47,500 nt of DNA from Botryococcus braunii. Taxonomy: Eukaryota > Chlorophyta > Trebouxiophyceae. Made by a program: the position numbers and the translations under genes. The stretch spans positions 597,295-644,794 of the forward strand of contig KV908379.1 of NCBI GenBank assembly GCA_002005505.1, written 5' to 3'. Shown here one piece after another: positions 1 through 11,850 of the stretch; position 1 is the stretch's first letter; the number at the start of each line of letters is the position of its first letter. The notes beneath the pieces were generated by a model. The model did not search any database, was not told the origin of the DNA, and saw nothing but the letters and a program-made list of their open reading frames with translations.

Positions 1-1
1 C

Positions 2-3000
2 GTTCTTAATGTAAAGCTTTCTGTATCCAGCAATGTCAATGTCTTTCGAGCCTATGCCAACGGTAAACTTGTCTATTCAGGTAAGAAATGTCCAAAAAAG
101 TACTATCAGCTGTAAGCCCAAAATTATTCCCTTTCTTTAAGTTACATTTTTTTCGCAATGAGGAATCTCTAGTTCTGGGAACTTCAACGTATGGAAGAGT
201 TACCTTGGCTTCAGATATGCGGATATGTTAATGATGAGGAGAACATTGCGGTATCCAAGAGGGTGGGCATCTCTTAGTAACCCCGATGCATCCGTGTCCA
301 TCAGTGAATCGAGATGTGCGACTTCTTATGCAAATTAGTGCAAGTAGCATTAATATTATTTGAAATGAGTGACGAGCTTGGGGTTCCAGATGCAAATTCA
401 GATGGTTCGGAAGCAAAGAGAGACTTCCCGCAGACAGAACAACGAGTTGAAGTCCCACCAGCAATTGTTGGGAATGCAGACTCGACTCATTTACACATTC
501 CACAAGCCAGCAAGTCATTGCTGGTACGCAGTCCTGCGGGGGTTTCGCACTCTCCTTTCAAGCTTTGTGATTGACTATGCTTCCCTGGAGGATCCTTTTC
601 GGCTGCAAAGAGGTTTGTATGCATGTGGTTTGATACTTTGCGATAGAAACATATGTATACACCAGGCACTCGCTTCACGGCTTACTAATCAGTGCTGGCT
701 GTGAGAATTTTGACAGCAGAAAGTTTCTGTTCAAAAGAGATGTTGCTCAAATCAAGTGTACACATGTGACAATGGCATCACTTGTGTACTTCTCATCCAG
801 GCCGATCCAAACTTGAGCTCCAAAAAGCAGGCACAAGAGCAGTATGCCATGATTGTCAGAATGCTACACGGTACTGCTGCAAGCAAGCTGGGACCTACAA
901 CCACTGCGAAACCAGGTGAAACTCGTTTGTTTTATTTGCCAACTTTTATCATATTAGATAGAGACACCTCTCTGTCCAAGGAATGCAGGTTTAGCACGGC
1001 TAATCATCTTTTTGACTTCAGACATTTGCTTAGGACTTAAGACTTACAAACTGCCTGGCTCACGTGTGTGGTCGACAGGCACTGTTGCTGTCTACACTGC
1101 AGAATAAGATTTGCGCAACCTAGGAGTCAACGGGCTAGACTGATCTCCCCGTGCTCGTGTTGTTAACAAAAACGTGTTTGTTGTCTCTCTCGTCCCTTAA
1201 AAATAGGTCTTGCATTGCAATTATTGATTGATTGTGTACTCATCTGCCCTACATTGTGTCTTACCTATCCTACATGCCTCTCCGTCTAGAACGGTCGGAT
1301 TGTGTGCTGGCATTCCTTTATCTTTCGTCTGTTCCACCTGCAAATCTTATTTAACCATCCCCCGCCCTCCCTTGCGATTGTTAAGGGACCCAACCAGGAA
1401 TGTGACTTAAAGACAATGTGGGATAAAAACTGATGGGATTATTGCCATACATAGTTTCGGAGGATCCTGCTCAAGAGTGCCCAGTCTCACAGAGTCAAAT
1501 GGGGGCTACTCAATGTGCAAGAAAAGATGCCTCTTTACATCCATCTTCGCCCCTGCCTCCTGTTCAGAAGGCCTCACCGCCTCCCTCGTACCTCCAGCTC
1601 GAAAAGCCAGCAACCCGCCGGCAGCTGTTCTTCCCAGAACCACTCAGCGCCCGAGGTATTCCTAGGCAATTGAACAATATTGGTGACAGCGCTCGTTTCC
1701 TCTGACAAATTTGTGTATACTGTAGCCTATAGATATGATACCTCAGGCAAGAGCAGAACATCTGCAAACTTCAAAAACTCAGGGTTTTGCTGACAAGTTT
1801 GTGCAAGTCACATTGCAGATGAGGGGTCTCTTAAAACCGCGTATATTCCTCCTCACAAGAGGAAGGTATCGACCACTGCAGGTACGTGAATTGCAATTGT
1901 GGAGTCTAGAGCATTTCAGCAACTCTTATTCTTGAGACAGATAAACCTTCACAAACTTGCAGGTTGGGAGCCGGAATCCACGAAACTTGAATCAGCCACA
2001 TGCACAGAACCAGCCACGTGCACAGAAGAATCTGTCAGCAGACCACCCAGAATTGGGGCCCCTCCTGGATTTCCTCATCGATTACGGTCTCTATCCCCGA
2101 TCAGCCGCAAAACAGCATTATCTGAAGGGCCCTGTGAGAAAGACAGCGACCACGTCAGGCTTGGAAAAGGTGGCAGTCCCAGTCCTGAGGTACTGCCACC
2201 GTTGGCTCCTAAATTTCCCACGTCCCATGCAAAACACTTGTTATACCCAGATGACTGTGGTTGGCACTACCCGCAAAGCCGTGTCCCCAAAAGCCCGGAA
2301 GGGTGGAGTGAAGGTACTGTGGTTTCTCCATCGCCATGGAATGTTCATTGCTCAGACCGTCAGTGGATGCCTCAAGGTGATGCGATCTCTCCTTGTCCTC
2401 CCCGCTCCCAAAGGCAGACAGGTCGCTCTGAAGATTCCTTCAAAATACCTGATGATGCTCCTTCAGCCCATGCTGATATACCAATACCTGCTAATGATCC
2501 AGATGATCGAGCCAAGCGGTGAGTTCACTAATTGCTACAATCATCTATGGCTAAATAACCAGTTTTGATAGACTCACTTGAGGTCATCCCGCCTGCATAT
2601 GCTTGTGGTGCGATTGCAGGATGGCACGGTACAGAGCCTTGAATCAAGAACTCAAGGACATTCATAAATATATGCGCACACATGATAACAGATTGGAGAT
2701 GGCCGACGAAAGGGATGACTTCGAAAAGTTCGGCCTGCTTGATCAACAAAAACTGTCTGATGGTCCCCAATCAAGGGACATCAGAAGCAAGAAGAGCAGG
2801 AAGCCGCGACGCGGATCCACTTTAGATGAGCCCATTGACATTAATTTACATCATGAAAATGGTGCTGCTAATCGTTCGAAGCTTCCTACCATTCGACATC
2901 CCTTGGTTCAGAGCAAAGCAGAGACCCAAACACACCGACTGCCCCGCATAGTATTGCCAGAGCGATTCACCGATCGCATAAAGTTCCCATCAGATGAGGA

Positions 3001-3554
3001 GGCCTTCAATGACTGGCAGGAACGCCCTGAAGCAAAATCTCCAGAAATGAATCAGAACATGTCAGCATGGAACAATCATGAGACACTCCAGTCCCACACG
3101 GGTCCAAACCTGAGAAATGCTTCTGCTGCTCCCAACGATGACTTTGTCTTGAAAGTTCAGAAGAAATTCAACATGTCAAAGGTAAGCTCAAAGTAGTTTA
3201 ACATGCTAGGGCGCCGTGAAATCTGCTATAATTAAGGGAAGACAGGGTGAAAGATGAAAAGTCCTTAGTGCTGACGCATGGCCTTGCCCAGGATGCTGCT
3301 GCAGCTTGCATTGCTGCTGGAATCTTTATGCCAGGTACATCCTTCTACTCTATTCTTCTGCCTCCCAAATTCCCTGGTCCTTGCCTTACTTATCAAAACA
3401 TAAAACGATTTCAACCTTCACTTGGTTTCAGTCCCTGCGGACAACTCTAACCCTAACCCCATCCTCAGCGTGCAAAGAAGATATTGTCATGGAGCCATAT
3501 CATACTGACAGTATGCATACATTTGCATGGGAAAGCCTGCGGTCGCACGTGTGA
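2..3554 (+). CDS. 3' part of an intron-rich gene for a charged, probably disordered protein (unknown function)
   Basis: Nine exons join in one frame: 2-80, 339-523, 801-915, 1455-1655, 1819-1881, 1963-2518, 2620-3181, 3292-3334 and 3469-3554 (TGA). All are bounded by GT and AG, all phases match, and the total (1,890 nt) is divisible by three, so about 629 C-terminal residues are visible; the start lies left of the window. The first exon looks beta-strand-like (LSVSSNVNVFRAYANGKLVY). The rest is Glu/Ser/Pro/Lys-rich with basic patches (PPHKRKVSTT; RSKKSRKPRRGS) and a charged helical stretch at the start of the 2620 exon (MARYRALNQELKDIHKYM). A Thr-Cys-Thr-Glu unit is repeated twice near 2000. 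I recognise no domain. Competing open frames in the 1963 exon hit a stop in the next exon, which is why this frame was chosen. The junctions 80/339 and 523/801 are the least certain. Confidence 0.6.
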
Positions 3555-4260
3555 AGTAAATAAGCATGGGACTTGGGTGGACCAGGGACGCTGTTGTGAG
3601 TGGATTTCCAGATAAGAGCTTGGTGGGTTTCCTATGTCATCTGCGTGAACGAATGTGTTTCCACCGAAACCTCAATGCGGCTCTCCAGACACACGCAGAA
3701 TGAAAGAAGCTCAGTAACAAGACCACGACGAAAGCAAGCTCCAACACCTCGTCCTTGTTGAGCGTGATACGTTTGCAGACCAGAGATGTCTAAGCTGTTA
3801 TCAGATATAACAAGCGACATTTATGTAATCGACGTGGGCAGGAAGGCCTCGAGAACTGCGTATGATTCCCTTAACGTTCAGCTTTCAAAGAGCCTGTGGC
3901 TCGGTAGGGCTAGACCCTCTGGATTTTCCGCAGGGGTCACTGTTCAAACAGAATCATATTCTTTTGTTGTTTTCAGTCAATTGAATACGCTTCAAGGGTG
4001 GCGATTCGCCACTGGCGAAGGTGGATTCTACACCCGACGCGTCAATGTTACAGAGGTTGGGTCGATGCTGCGTACAGTACGCAGCCCCTGCCTGGCAGCC
4101 TACTTGAAGGCCGTGGTCTTCTAGTGAGTCAGTACTACAGACACACGGTGTTGGGGGTTTCGTACTCAGACGGTCTCAGACGGTTTGGTCCTGGATGTAA
4201 TGATTTCCTTCCTTTCCTTCATTTTGAGTACGAAAGTCTCAAGTCAGTCCCCAACTTGCA
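3555..4260. other. Spacer without a supported gene
   Basis: No open frame here joins by phase to the upstream gene, whose stop is at 3552-3554. Short open frames on both strands have no start context or recognisable product. The region probably holds the 3' UTR and intergenic DNA. Confidence 0.4.
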
Positions 4261-4282
4261 AGTACAAAAGTTGAGTCATGAC

Positions 4283-4344
4283 AGTTGGGTTCTGATCAGA
4301 ACCCAACTCCACGGTCGACGATACTTCCGGCCGGAAGTATCGTC
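4283..4344. repeat. Two adjacent perfect palindromes
   Basis: Positions 4283-4308 form a perfect 26-bp palindrome (left arm AGTTGGGTTCTGA), and 4317-4344 a perfect 28-bp palindrome (left arm GACGATACTTCCGG). They are eight bases apart and have no spacer at their centres. Each could form a cruciform or hairpin. No gene or terminator context explains them. Confidence 0.9.
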
Positions 4345-4399
4345 CAAGGAATGAGGAGGAGGTATTGTGTATGTCTTCTGGTATTGTGTAATATATATG

Positions 4400-4920
4400 G
4401 AGTTGCATGTGTTGCGTGGGGGGGGGGGGTATACATGAGTGTTCATGGACCACTTGAGTTTTTGCAGCTGCAGGGTCTTATTAAGTAGTAGGGCCATGGG
4501 GGTGGGGTGGGGGGGGGGGGGCATTTATTGCCAACGGGTCCAGCCGCCGGGAGTATGGGGGTGGGAATTTAGGGCTCTCGCCCCCATCTTCCTTTTCCTA
4601 AAGAGGAAGAAAGAAGGAGGGGGAGGAGGAGGAGGAGGAGGCCTAAATTCCCATCCCAATATGACGCCTAATAGGAGGAGGCCAAAATTCCCACCTCCTC
4701 CTCCTTCATGGAGAAGATCGAGAAGAAGAAGGGAAGAAGAAGCAGGCCACGAAAACCATCTGGCCACAAGGGCATGATATGATGTCCAGAAACAGGCTCG
4801 CCAGCCAAATTAGCAAAACGACAAAGGGCCACGAGCACGCGAGGTGGTCAGCGAGAACTGGAGACACAGCGTAGCAAACAAAAAGGGAAAGCGGGAGAAA
4901 TGGGTGGGGGGGGGGGGGCA
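4400..4920. repeat. G-run / GGA-rich spacer with inverted repeat
   Basis: Several poly-G runs (near 4420, 4500-4520 and 4905-4918) and a GGA-repeat block (4615-4640) occur here. Arms at 4562-4573 (TGGGAATTTAGG) and 4642-4653 (its exact reverse complement) form an inverted repeat, with a related copy near 4685. Translations are Gly/Pro/Arg low complexity; I see no gene. Confidence 0.7.
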
Positions 4921-5500
4921 GCCACAGACGTGGCTGCGGCCAAGTCTCCACATCCGCGTAAGTCTGCAGAAGCCTGGCCAGAATGCATGCATGGAATGCA
5001 TCCGAGATGAATGATACAACCGCAAGTGCACAAAAGTCTGAGTGCCAAATGAACTACCTAAGAGACTTAGAGGTACTAGAGAACAACTGGGGGTAGCGGT
5101 CCTGCACAGGGGTTAGAGCTTGAGAGTGAAAAACAAAGTGGTGTTCATTACCAACAGCGGAACCACACATATCAGTTAGGCACGTGCACTCTAGACAAGG
5201 AACTGGTTGCCGGCGTCCCACATCAAAGGAAAGCTTTCCGTAAGGCCATAACCACCAAGACGAAACTTTAGGAAGAGCTGTAAGTTTGCTAGCCTAAGTT
5301 TGCCCATGCCAAGAGGTAGGTAACAGTCTGGAGCTTTTGTGTCTTAGTAGTGCGACCAAACCAGGCACATAAGTACAGAGCTGGGGATTTGTACCCCAAC
5401 ATGTTAAGCGTCTGAATTACTGCGCAGCTTTGCCAATCCTACTCTGCTAAATAAGTCAATGATTTGCTATAGATGTTGTTGCAGTGGGTCATACTACTAC

Positions 5501-5526
5501 GGTAGCTATAATGCATTATAGCTACC
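5501..5526. repeat. Perfect 26-bp palindrome
   Basis: The left arm GGTAGCTATAATG is followed directly by its reverse complement. It sits in gene-free DNA and is the third of four perfect palindromes of about this size within 3 kb. Confidence 0.9.
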
Positions 5527-5559
5527 ATAGCATTACAGCATATGCTTGAAATAATGTTA

Positions 5560-6110
5560 CACGGCAGTACCGGTACCTTTATAGGGCTTGAACCGGTGGT
5601 ACCCTTGAAAGAATGTTACATTGGTGGTATACCGGTGCGTACCGGTACCACGTAAACGTGTTACATGTGTACACCCATATGGAGTTAACACACGCATGAG
5701 TTAATTCTACTTGAGTATACATACTCAACACACGCATGAGTTAATCATATATAAGTAACTCAAAGGTGTTTCATGGTGAGCATAAATTCGACTAGATACA
5801 AATGGCTTTATAAATGCGATCATCTATTACAGTGCAGTGTAACTGGGATCTCCAGCGAGGTCGACATTGTGAGGATTTTCAGCGCAAATTTCTTGCTTTC
5901 AACTCGGGACAGGTCTCGATCGTGGCAGATTTCGGGCTGAAATGTGCTCTCGTGGGAGTTCCCAGTGTAACTATACTACTGCTTTTATCATATATGATAA
6001 AACCAGAACTATACAATATAAACCCCCATGTGTTATTTTAATGCCCTCGAACTGTACTTTGGGAATCCAAGTAATACGGTCACCAGTACCGGTATTTACG
6101 GTATAACGTG
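5560..6110. repeat. ACCGGT-rich patch and short direct repeats
   Basis: ACCGGT or near variants recur at about 5568, 5590, 5633 and 6083, often as GTACCGGTACC or GGTATACCGG. A direct repeat reading ACACACGCATGAGTTAAT occurs near 5690 and again near 5730. No coding potential is apparent. It may be a degenerate mobile element, but no ends were defined. Confidence 0.5.
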
Positions 6111-6370
6111 AATGATGGTCTGTAATATTAATACGGTCATCGAATCACATGGTCGAGTCGTCGTTTAGTGATATCTAGGCGGTGAAAATTCTGCTTGTAA
6201 GCAAAAGGTTTATGTGCGGTTTCTCAAGGGGCACATGACTTGTTCGTTTGCATCTCTTGGTACCCCAGGGCCTGGCCATGGGCAAATTCCTTTTTTTACA
6301 AGAGTGGAGTAAAAAAGACCAGCCCAATGTTCAAGGGCTTGAACCCAGATGTTCAATTGTAGCTTGCAAG

Positions 6371-6985
6371 CTACAAGGTAAACCCGGCGAGTGGCCAGCT
6401 GGCAACCCACAGCGGCCGCAATAATGAAACTGACCCGACGAATAACAAACATCCCTCAACATCTTCTTGAGCAATGATGGCTTGGTTCAAAAGCCCCTGG
6501 ATCCTCTGCAACAAGGCCAGCGCATCAGCATGCAACGCTCCAAACGTTTCAAAAGCGAAGGCTTGGAAGGCCACAGGCAGCCGCTGACGCAATAGCAAGA
6601 CAGGGCTGCTAGCATAGCGAGTCTGCTTGTCTTGGGCAGCACGCGCAGCGGCCCCACCCGGCACGAAATGCAGCAAGTTGGCAACGGTGAGTGGGGAAGA
6701 GCCAACGATGTCGATGTAGAGGTCACGCCCCTCCTCCCACGCGTGGAAGTGGAGGTCTGCGCGACGGCGCACCTGGCCAGGGACAGGGGTGGGAAGGGCG
6801 GGTTCCCGGGTGACGCGCTGACGAGCAGAGGTAAGGACAACGTTGAGGCCGTTACGAACGGAGTAATGCTGGCCTACACTTGCCACATCCCCCCCTGAGG
6901 TGCAGTGGACAGCATGGTCGCCCCAGACATCGAACTTCCTCAAGCAGCACGGGCATTGGGAGCCACGCTGGAAGGTGGGGATCAA
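6371..6985 (-). pseudogene. 5'-truncated LINE-type retroelement, C-terminal zinc-knuckle/nuclease-like end
   Basis: The minus-strand frame of 204 codons has a Cys/His motif, CPCCLRKFDVWGDHAVHC, in the C-x2-C-x8-GDHA-x2-C arrangement found after the reverse transcriptase in a class of non-LTR elements common in algae and oomycetes. It is followed by R-x-A-D-L ... D-I-V ... S-P-L (RRADLHFHAWEEGRDLYIDI), which resembles a restriction-like nuclease core. The reverse transcriptase expected upstream (higher coordinates) is missing and a stop lies just before the frame, so the copy is 5' truncated, as is usual for LINEs. The insertion seems to end on the left near 6280. A motif like CATGGGCAAA..CCTTTTCTTATAA occurs near 7085-7110 and in altered form near 6276-6297, perhaps tail or target-site sequence. 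Family membership is from memory of the motif. Confidence 0.65.
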
Positions 6986-7197
6986 GAGCTGATATTGAAG
7001 GCGGCAGCGGAACGACTAAGGGGGCATTAATTGCTGCAAACGGTGAACTGGCAGAGCCAGCAATTCCTTTTCTTATAATCACACATGGGCAAAAACTCCT
7101 TTTCTTATAAACCAGTTGGTGAATCCATCCATCGTGAAATTACAAGCAGTTGTGCACAAGTTACAAACAGCTTCCTTCCATGTTTACGTGATCATCC

Positions 7198-7223
7198 TAC
7201 AAGCTACATGCATGTAGCTTGTA
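7198..7223. repeat. Perfect 26-bp palindrome
   Basis: The left arm TACAAGCTACATG is followed by its reverse complement. Immediately downstream are GTAC-rich motifs and the 7245-7330 tandem repeat. Confidence 0.9.
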
Positions 7224-7244
7224 CGGTACACATGGTTATATGTA

Positions 7245-7332
7245 CAGTACACATGTGATTCTTTTGCGAGATGTCACTGACATCCTAAACACATGTAGTT
7301 GATTCTTTGTGACATGTGACTGACATCCTATG
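7245..7332 (+). repeat. Short imperfect tandem duplication
   Basis: Two units of about 37-40 bp share ACATGT..GATTCTTT..GACATG/ATGTCACTGACATCCTA. They lie in gene-free DNA between the LINE relic and the small minus-strand gene. Confidence 0.6.
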
Positions 7333-7935
7333 ACACTTCGTATCAGTGATACTATATAGTAACATGATACTCAAGCGATCTCTCAGTCCGTGAAAGTAAC
7401 GCAGAGCGCCACGTGGCGTTCTATTCAGGTGCAAGAGATTCATGTGCAGGTTTCCAAGGGTTTCTAGTTTATTCAATTGCATTTCATGGTGCTGAATCCT
7501 TCTTCCTTTAGCAACTGGTGCTTTCTTTTCCAGAGCATGGCATTACAGATGTTCTAACCAGGGAGAGATATAAGCATGAGTAAAGTGGGCATGTACACCA
7601 GTCTCACCCTTCTTCACTTCATTGGAGGGGGGGGGGGGGCTGTTGCTTTGCATGAAATGCAAGCGTCGTCTATTTGCTGCAGTACAAGGGACTGACCCCT
7701 GCCCTCAAGCTGATCAGCGTTTGTCCAAACCTGGGACGAGCCTCTTGACAATTGTTTAAACGTTTAGCAACAGCATCTCGAATTCACTAATGGGTGGCCA
7801 ATTTATAAAAACATGCCCACATATGTGCGTCACAGCAGCACACCCAGATAGACTCCTACATCTCTTCCCCCGGGCCCCCTCCCCCTCAACCAACCATGTA
7901 TGATATCGATGGGCACAACTAACGGGACACTGATG

Positions 7936-9150
7936 TCATGGTACACCCAGGCCCATTAACGATATTTCCAAGCGTCTGTGAGATGTGGTTTCCCGATAGA
8001 AGGGACCCACTGGCACACACTGCGCATGGATGCGTCCTAGGTACACATGTGAAGACAAAACCTTAGCAACTATGCCTTTGCTAGTGACTGCAGGAAAACA
8101 AGCAATAAGAAGGATATCTACGGACTGCCGCCCCTTTTTATGAGCAAAGCATTTCTGACCTACCCAAATACATGTTCGTGCATGTGAACTTGTATCCACA
8201 TTCCTGCTTTGGTACAACTTTGAACATTGTCAGCCAATTTTGATAAGCCCCTCTAGTATCCATTCTTGGTTAGTTGCAGCAATCCCAGGAGAAGAATGCG
8301 TCACAATGATGAAGTGCACTTGCTGTTTGTCTCCATATGCTCAGAGGAGTTCCCAAAACAGCCTCATTGGCAACTTTCCAAAACGCACTACAGACCTTGA
8401 ACACCCATTATATTGATCAGCACGTCAAAGCAGGGGGTTGGGGGTTGGGGTTATGCATGATACATACAGACCATATGCAGGAGGATCTTTTACAGTCCTA
8501 CATGAGCAGGAGGGATTAACCCAAACCTGCTTGGTGCCAAACATGCAAGGGAATCATGGTATGACCAGGACGCTCCTGCTGAAAAATAGCAGCAACAGAA
8601 ACATGATCTGCGCGCTGATTAAATAGTTTCTGGAAGAGATGTGCAAGTCTTAACAAGTCAGCCATTGCTGAGATGCAAATTGGCTGTTCAAGGATATGCA
8701 CACTTTCCATTGCGATGGTAACTACTTTAATGACAGTGGCTAGGAACCGTAAGCATTTTAAAACTGAATTCAATGGCATGGACGATTAAACACTTACACG
8801 CAACTGACCTACACCACAAAAGCCAATATCCAAAGAAGTGCAAGAGCATTTGCTTGGCCATGTGTTCTGTACAGGCAGCTACCCCTTCACATGCATCCAT
8901 AAACATGAAGGAACCTTGAGACTCTGGAGACATCTTCTTTCCTACTAGCAGGTCTCAAGCTCCCAGTGTTGCAGATGGTCGTCCACTCAGGAATGCCATT
9001 GTTAGTATCACCATTCGGATCGGTTCCTACCTCCAACACAAACCTGATTGCTACGGTCTTAGTCCCTCCCCCATTATGCTGAAGTACCCCATCAACTCTA
9101 CTTGTTCCTTCTCCCATGTTGCGTAAACACCATGCCAACTGCTGATCCAT
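7936..9150 (-). other. Minus-strand open frames of uncertain coding status
   Basis: Three minus-strand stretches read like protein: 8887-9150 (contains GGGTKTVAIRFVLEVGTD), about 8516-8750 (contains MADLLRLAHLFQKLFNQRAD) and 7936-8217. I tried to join them with GT-AG introns, but the codon phases did not match (for example, a donor after VAIRFVLE is phase 0 whereas the next acceptor needs phase 1). They may be exons of a gene I could not resolve, 3' sequence of the gene ending at 9212, or chance frames. No family recognised. Confidence 0.25.
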
Positions 9151-9211
9151 GAAGCTTACTTGATTTTAACAGCTTGTGGGCATACACATGTCGGATGGTG
9201 CACTAATCATC

Positions 9212-9895
9212 TTAATCCCTGTCCAGCACAACTGCAAGCACATTAGAGATGGCAGTAATCCGTCGCACAGCGGTTGCTGCGTGCCCCTAAGAGAACTGTA
9301 ACTCCAGAGTGTGTTGCTGAAATGATTTTCAGAAGTTTACCATAGACCATTCATCAGCATTTGGATAGCAGATTTTTTAGGGTCCAAGGAGGCACTTTGT
9401 GGACAGGGAGTACCAATTGGTGGCTTACTCACCGCACTAAGCTCAGGATGGCTTGTCATCATGGAGAGAACTTCCCTCTTGATGTGACTTTCTATCGTGC
9501 AGGCTGTGCCTGTGTGTCTTGGCCCCTTTGTTGGCATCCACTTGGTGACTGCTTGTCCCTGATTGTATTGGACTCGAAGGCGTAACTTCACCCTGGTGAC
9601 ACCCATAGAAAGCAGCCGACCAAATAGTTTGCCGGTAACCACATGTGCTGCCCCAAGATATTAATAAGGCGGCGAGACAAAATATAAAAAGCGTATTCAA
9701 ACTATAACACCGGATGCTAATGCCGGACGTGCTTAATCTTTGTCGTGGGGTTAGCCGGCTCATGGAGGAGCTTCGGAGCAAAGGGTTCTCTGTTTCGATA
9801 TCATGCATGTCCAGAGGAATCGAGTTGCTCCGCTTAATCTGTGAACCTGCCGCTGTAGGTGCGCTGACCGTCGCCCATGGGTCTGGAACTGTCAT
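9212..9895 (-). CDS. Small single-pass membrane protein, unknown function
   Basis: On the minus strand an ATG at 9895 opens a Ser/Pro-rich N-terminus of about 65 residues, then a hydrophobic segment (LNTLFIFCLAALLISW), so a type II anchor or uncleaved signal is likely. Proposed exons are 9640-9895, 9433-9548 and 9212-9286 (TAA), giving about 148 residues. The last junction is strong: donor GTGAGT, acceptor CTCTTAG, phases equal. It yields the C-terminus GHAATAVRRITAISNVLAVV. The 5' block is 463 nt (one more than a multiple of three) and its two ends are open in different frames, so a small intron of about 91 nt is inferred; a one-base indel would explain it equally well. The alternative retained frame reads VKLRLRVQYNQGQ. 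No family recognised. Confidence 0.45.
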
Positions 9896-10800
9896 CTTAC
9901 CGGAGCGACCCTAGTAAATCAAACACACAAGACAATAAGAATTGTAATGAATCTGAATGTTTGCTTGGACCGTCACAACATGGGTTAAGCGTAGGGACTT
10001 ATTAAGCGTACTTCATGACGATCCGTTTGGGGACGATCCAGTACACTTAGCAGCGTAGATTCTGATGCAAAGGCCACAATTACAAGTTTGCCACACGGTA
10101 ACAGCTCAACAAGCACGGTCGGACTTCGAACTACAGATACAGCCTTTAGCCGTAGACCAGGGCACCGTGAAAGACATAAGCAACTAACCTGGCGTCACGC
10201 ACTTACGGTTCTGAAACTACCGAGACAGTGGTCTTTGTAGGAAGAACCCGCCGAATCTCTCTTTGTCATGAAAGTTGTTTCAATGGAAAACTGAGTTCTT
10301 GTGAAGATTTGCATGAAGGATTACCATGACCGGGGGACAGTTGCAACGTCTATTGACGGCCCGAAGCAGTCAGGGACGACTGAATGCTCAGCGCCTCAGC
10401 AGTAAGAGCAGTTCACCCTTCTGGTACGCCATTTGCACGATACGCCTTTAAAATCGCAGACGGTGCATGGGAATGAGGGGCAAACTCTTCGCGGTGGTGC
10501 TGAGAGAGTTCAACTTGCCCCTGAGGGGATCACGATAGCGACCTCTGCACTTCTGCTTCGGGGGCCGCGACTTGGGGCCAGATAAGGTAATTGGATAGAC
10601 CTCTGGTTTGTGAAACTGGCTGAAATCAAACTTGCTGCTGTCACACTGGCGCGCATTATTGTGCCAAGCGCAAGCTGATAACTGCGGGATCCTCGGATCC
10701 TCCCGAGTGGGAGTCGGACTCCTAGAGTCCCCCCACACCTCCCCCAAAGGATCCCCTGTGGGGGCCCTCTCCGAGTGGAGGGCCTCTCGGGGCTCTGCCT
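9896..10800. other. Spacer with weak open frames only
   Basis: A plus-strand frame (about 10460-10590) and a minus-strand frame (10448-10700) both look mildly protein-like but lack a start codon or splice partners. Nothing here can be called a gene. Confidence 0.3.
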
Positions 10801-10819
10801 CTGACCCCCTCCATCTCAC

Positions 10820-10954
10820 CTTCCCCCCCCCCCCCCTCCCTCTCCTCTCCTGCCGAGAGAGGGGGGGGGGGGGCGGAGGGAAAGGTGGGAGGGAAACGGG
10901 GGGAGCTCCGGAGCCGGATCTCCCCTTTTTCCTCCACCCTTCCACCCCCCTTCA

Positions 10955-11047
<93 letters not shown>

Positions 11048-11049
11048 AC
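10820..11049. repeat. Poly-C/poly-G runs and compound (CT)n(CA)n microsatellite
   Basis: Poly-C (about 10822-10837) and poly-G (about 10861-10873) precede a (CT)n tract from about 10955 to 11022, which passes directly into (CA)n to about 11048. Long LSLSLS/HTHTHT open frames here are repeat translations. Confidence 0.95.
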
Positions 11050-11724
11050 CCTCCCCTTCTCTTGCTCCCCTCCCTCGCTCTATCTTTCTCTCACTCTCTC
11101 TCCGCCCTTCTCTCTCTCGCCCTCCTCCGCCTGTCTTTCGCGCTCCCCTTGCCACACTTTTCTGTTCCGCCGTTTTTTCCACACCAATTCCAATTTTGAA
11201 GATGTCGTGGTATCCTTATTTTCAATCAAACTTTCCGGTGATTATTTGACCTAAAGACGGTATGATGTCGACACGCACGCATGGGGGCACCAGGGTCCTG
11301 AGACCGATAATGACACTTTTCTCTTAGTGCAAAGAGTTCCATTTGGGTGTATATAGAGTTTTTTAGTGATTTCCCACACACGTAGTTCCTTACGTACGTA
11401 GGTAGTTCCTTACACGCAGTAGCTCCTTACGTACGCTTACACTGTTTTGAAGTTGTATAAACAGTAGTAGAACGTATATTACTGTGTTAGATTTAATTTG
11501 TACCTTTTACAACGTTTTGCTGTTGTATATTGCTGTTCTGTATATATTTGTATATTTTACAGCAACTCACAGACATTCTGCACATGTAACAGCTGCAGCG
11601 AGATAGCAGGTTGCGCAACTATTGGCATGCCCGACTATTACACCAAAACATTGATTTGGGATTATAAAATTATAATGTAATTACAAGTTGGAACTTAGTT
11701 GGACATAGGGATCAGCTGATTTTA

Positions 11725-11850
11725 GGTGACTTTAGGATAGTTTACTCAGGGGGGGTTGGCTTGCATGACCTTAACAGAGCAGGTGACTTTAGGATGGTTT
11801 GTTCCGCCGGGGGGGGGGGGGGGGGGGGGGGGGTTGGCTTGCATGACCCT
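11725..11850 (+). repeat. Tandem duplication containing a G run
   Basis: The unit GGTGACTTTAGGATRGTTT - G run - TTGGCTTGCATGACCYTAACAG occurs twice. The G run is seven bases in the first copy and over 20 in the second, so the copies differ mainly in poly-G length. Confidence 0.75.

Noticed and set aside
1957..2568. Alternative frame of the 1963-2518 exon (LGPLLDFLIDYGLYPRS)
   Set aside because: Splicing to the next exon in this phase gives an immediate stop (GWHGTEP then TGA), whereas the other frame joins a 187-codon exon.
10632..11249. Long plus-strand open frames around 10.6-11.2 kb
   Set aside because: Translations of C runs and (CT)n(CA)n; no start context or splice partners.
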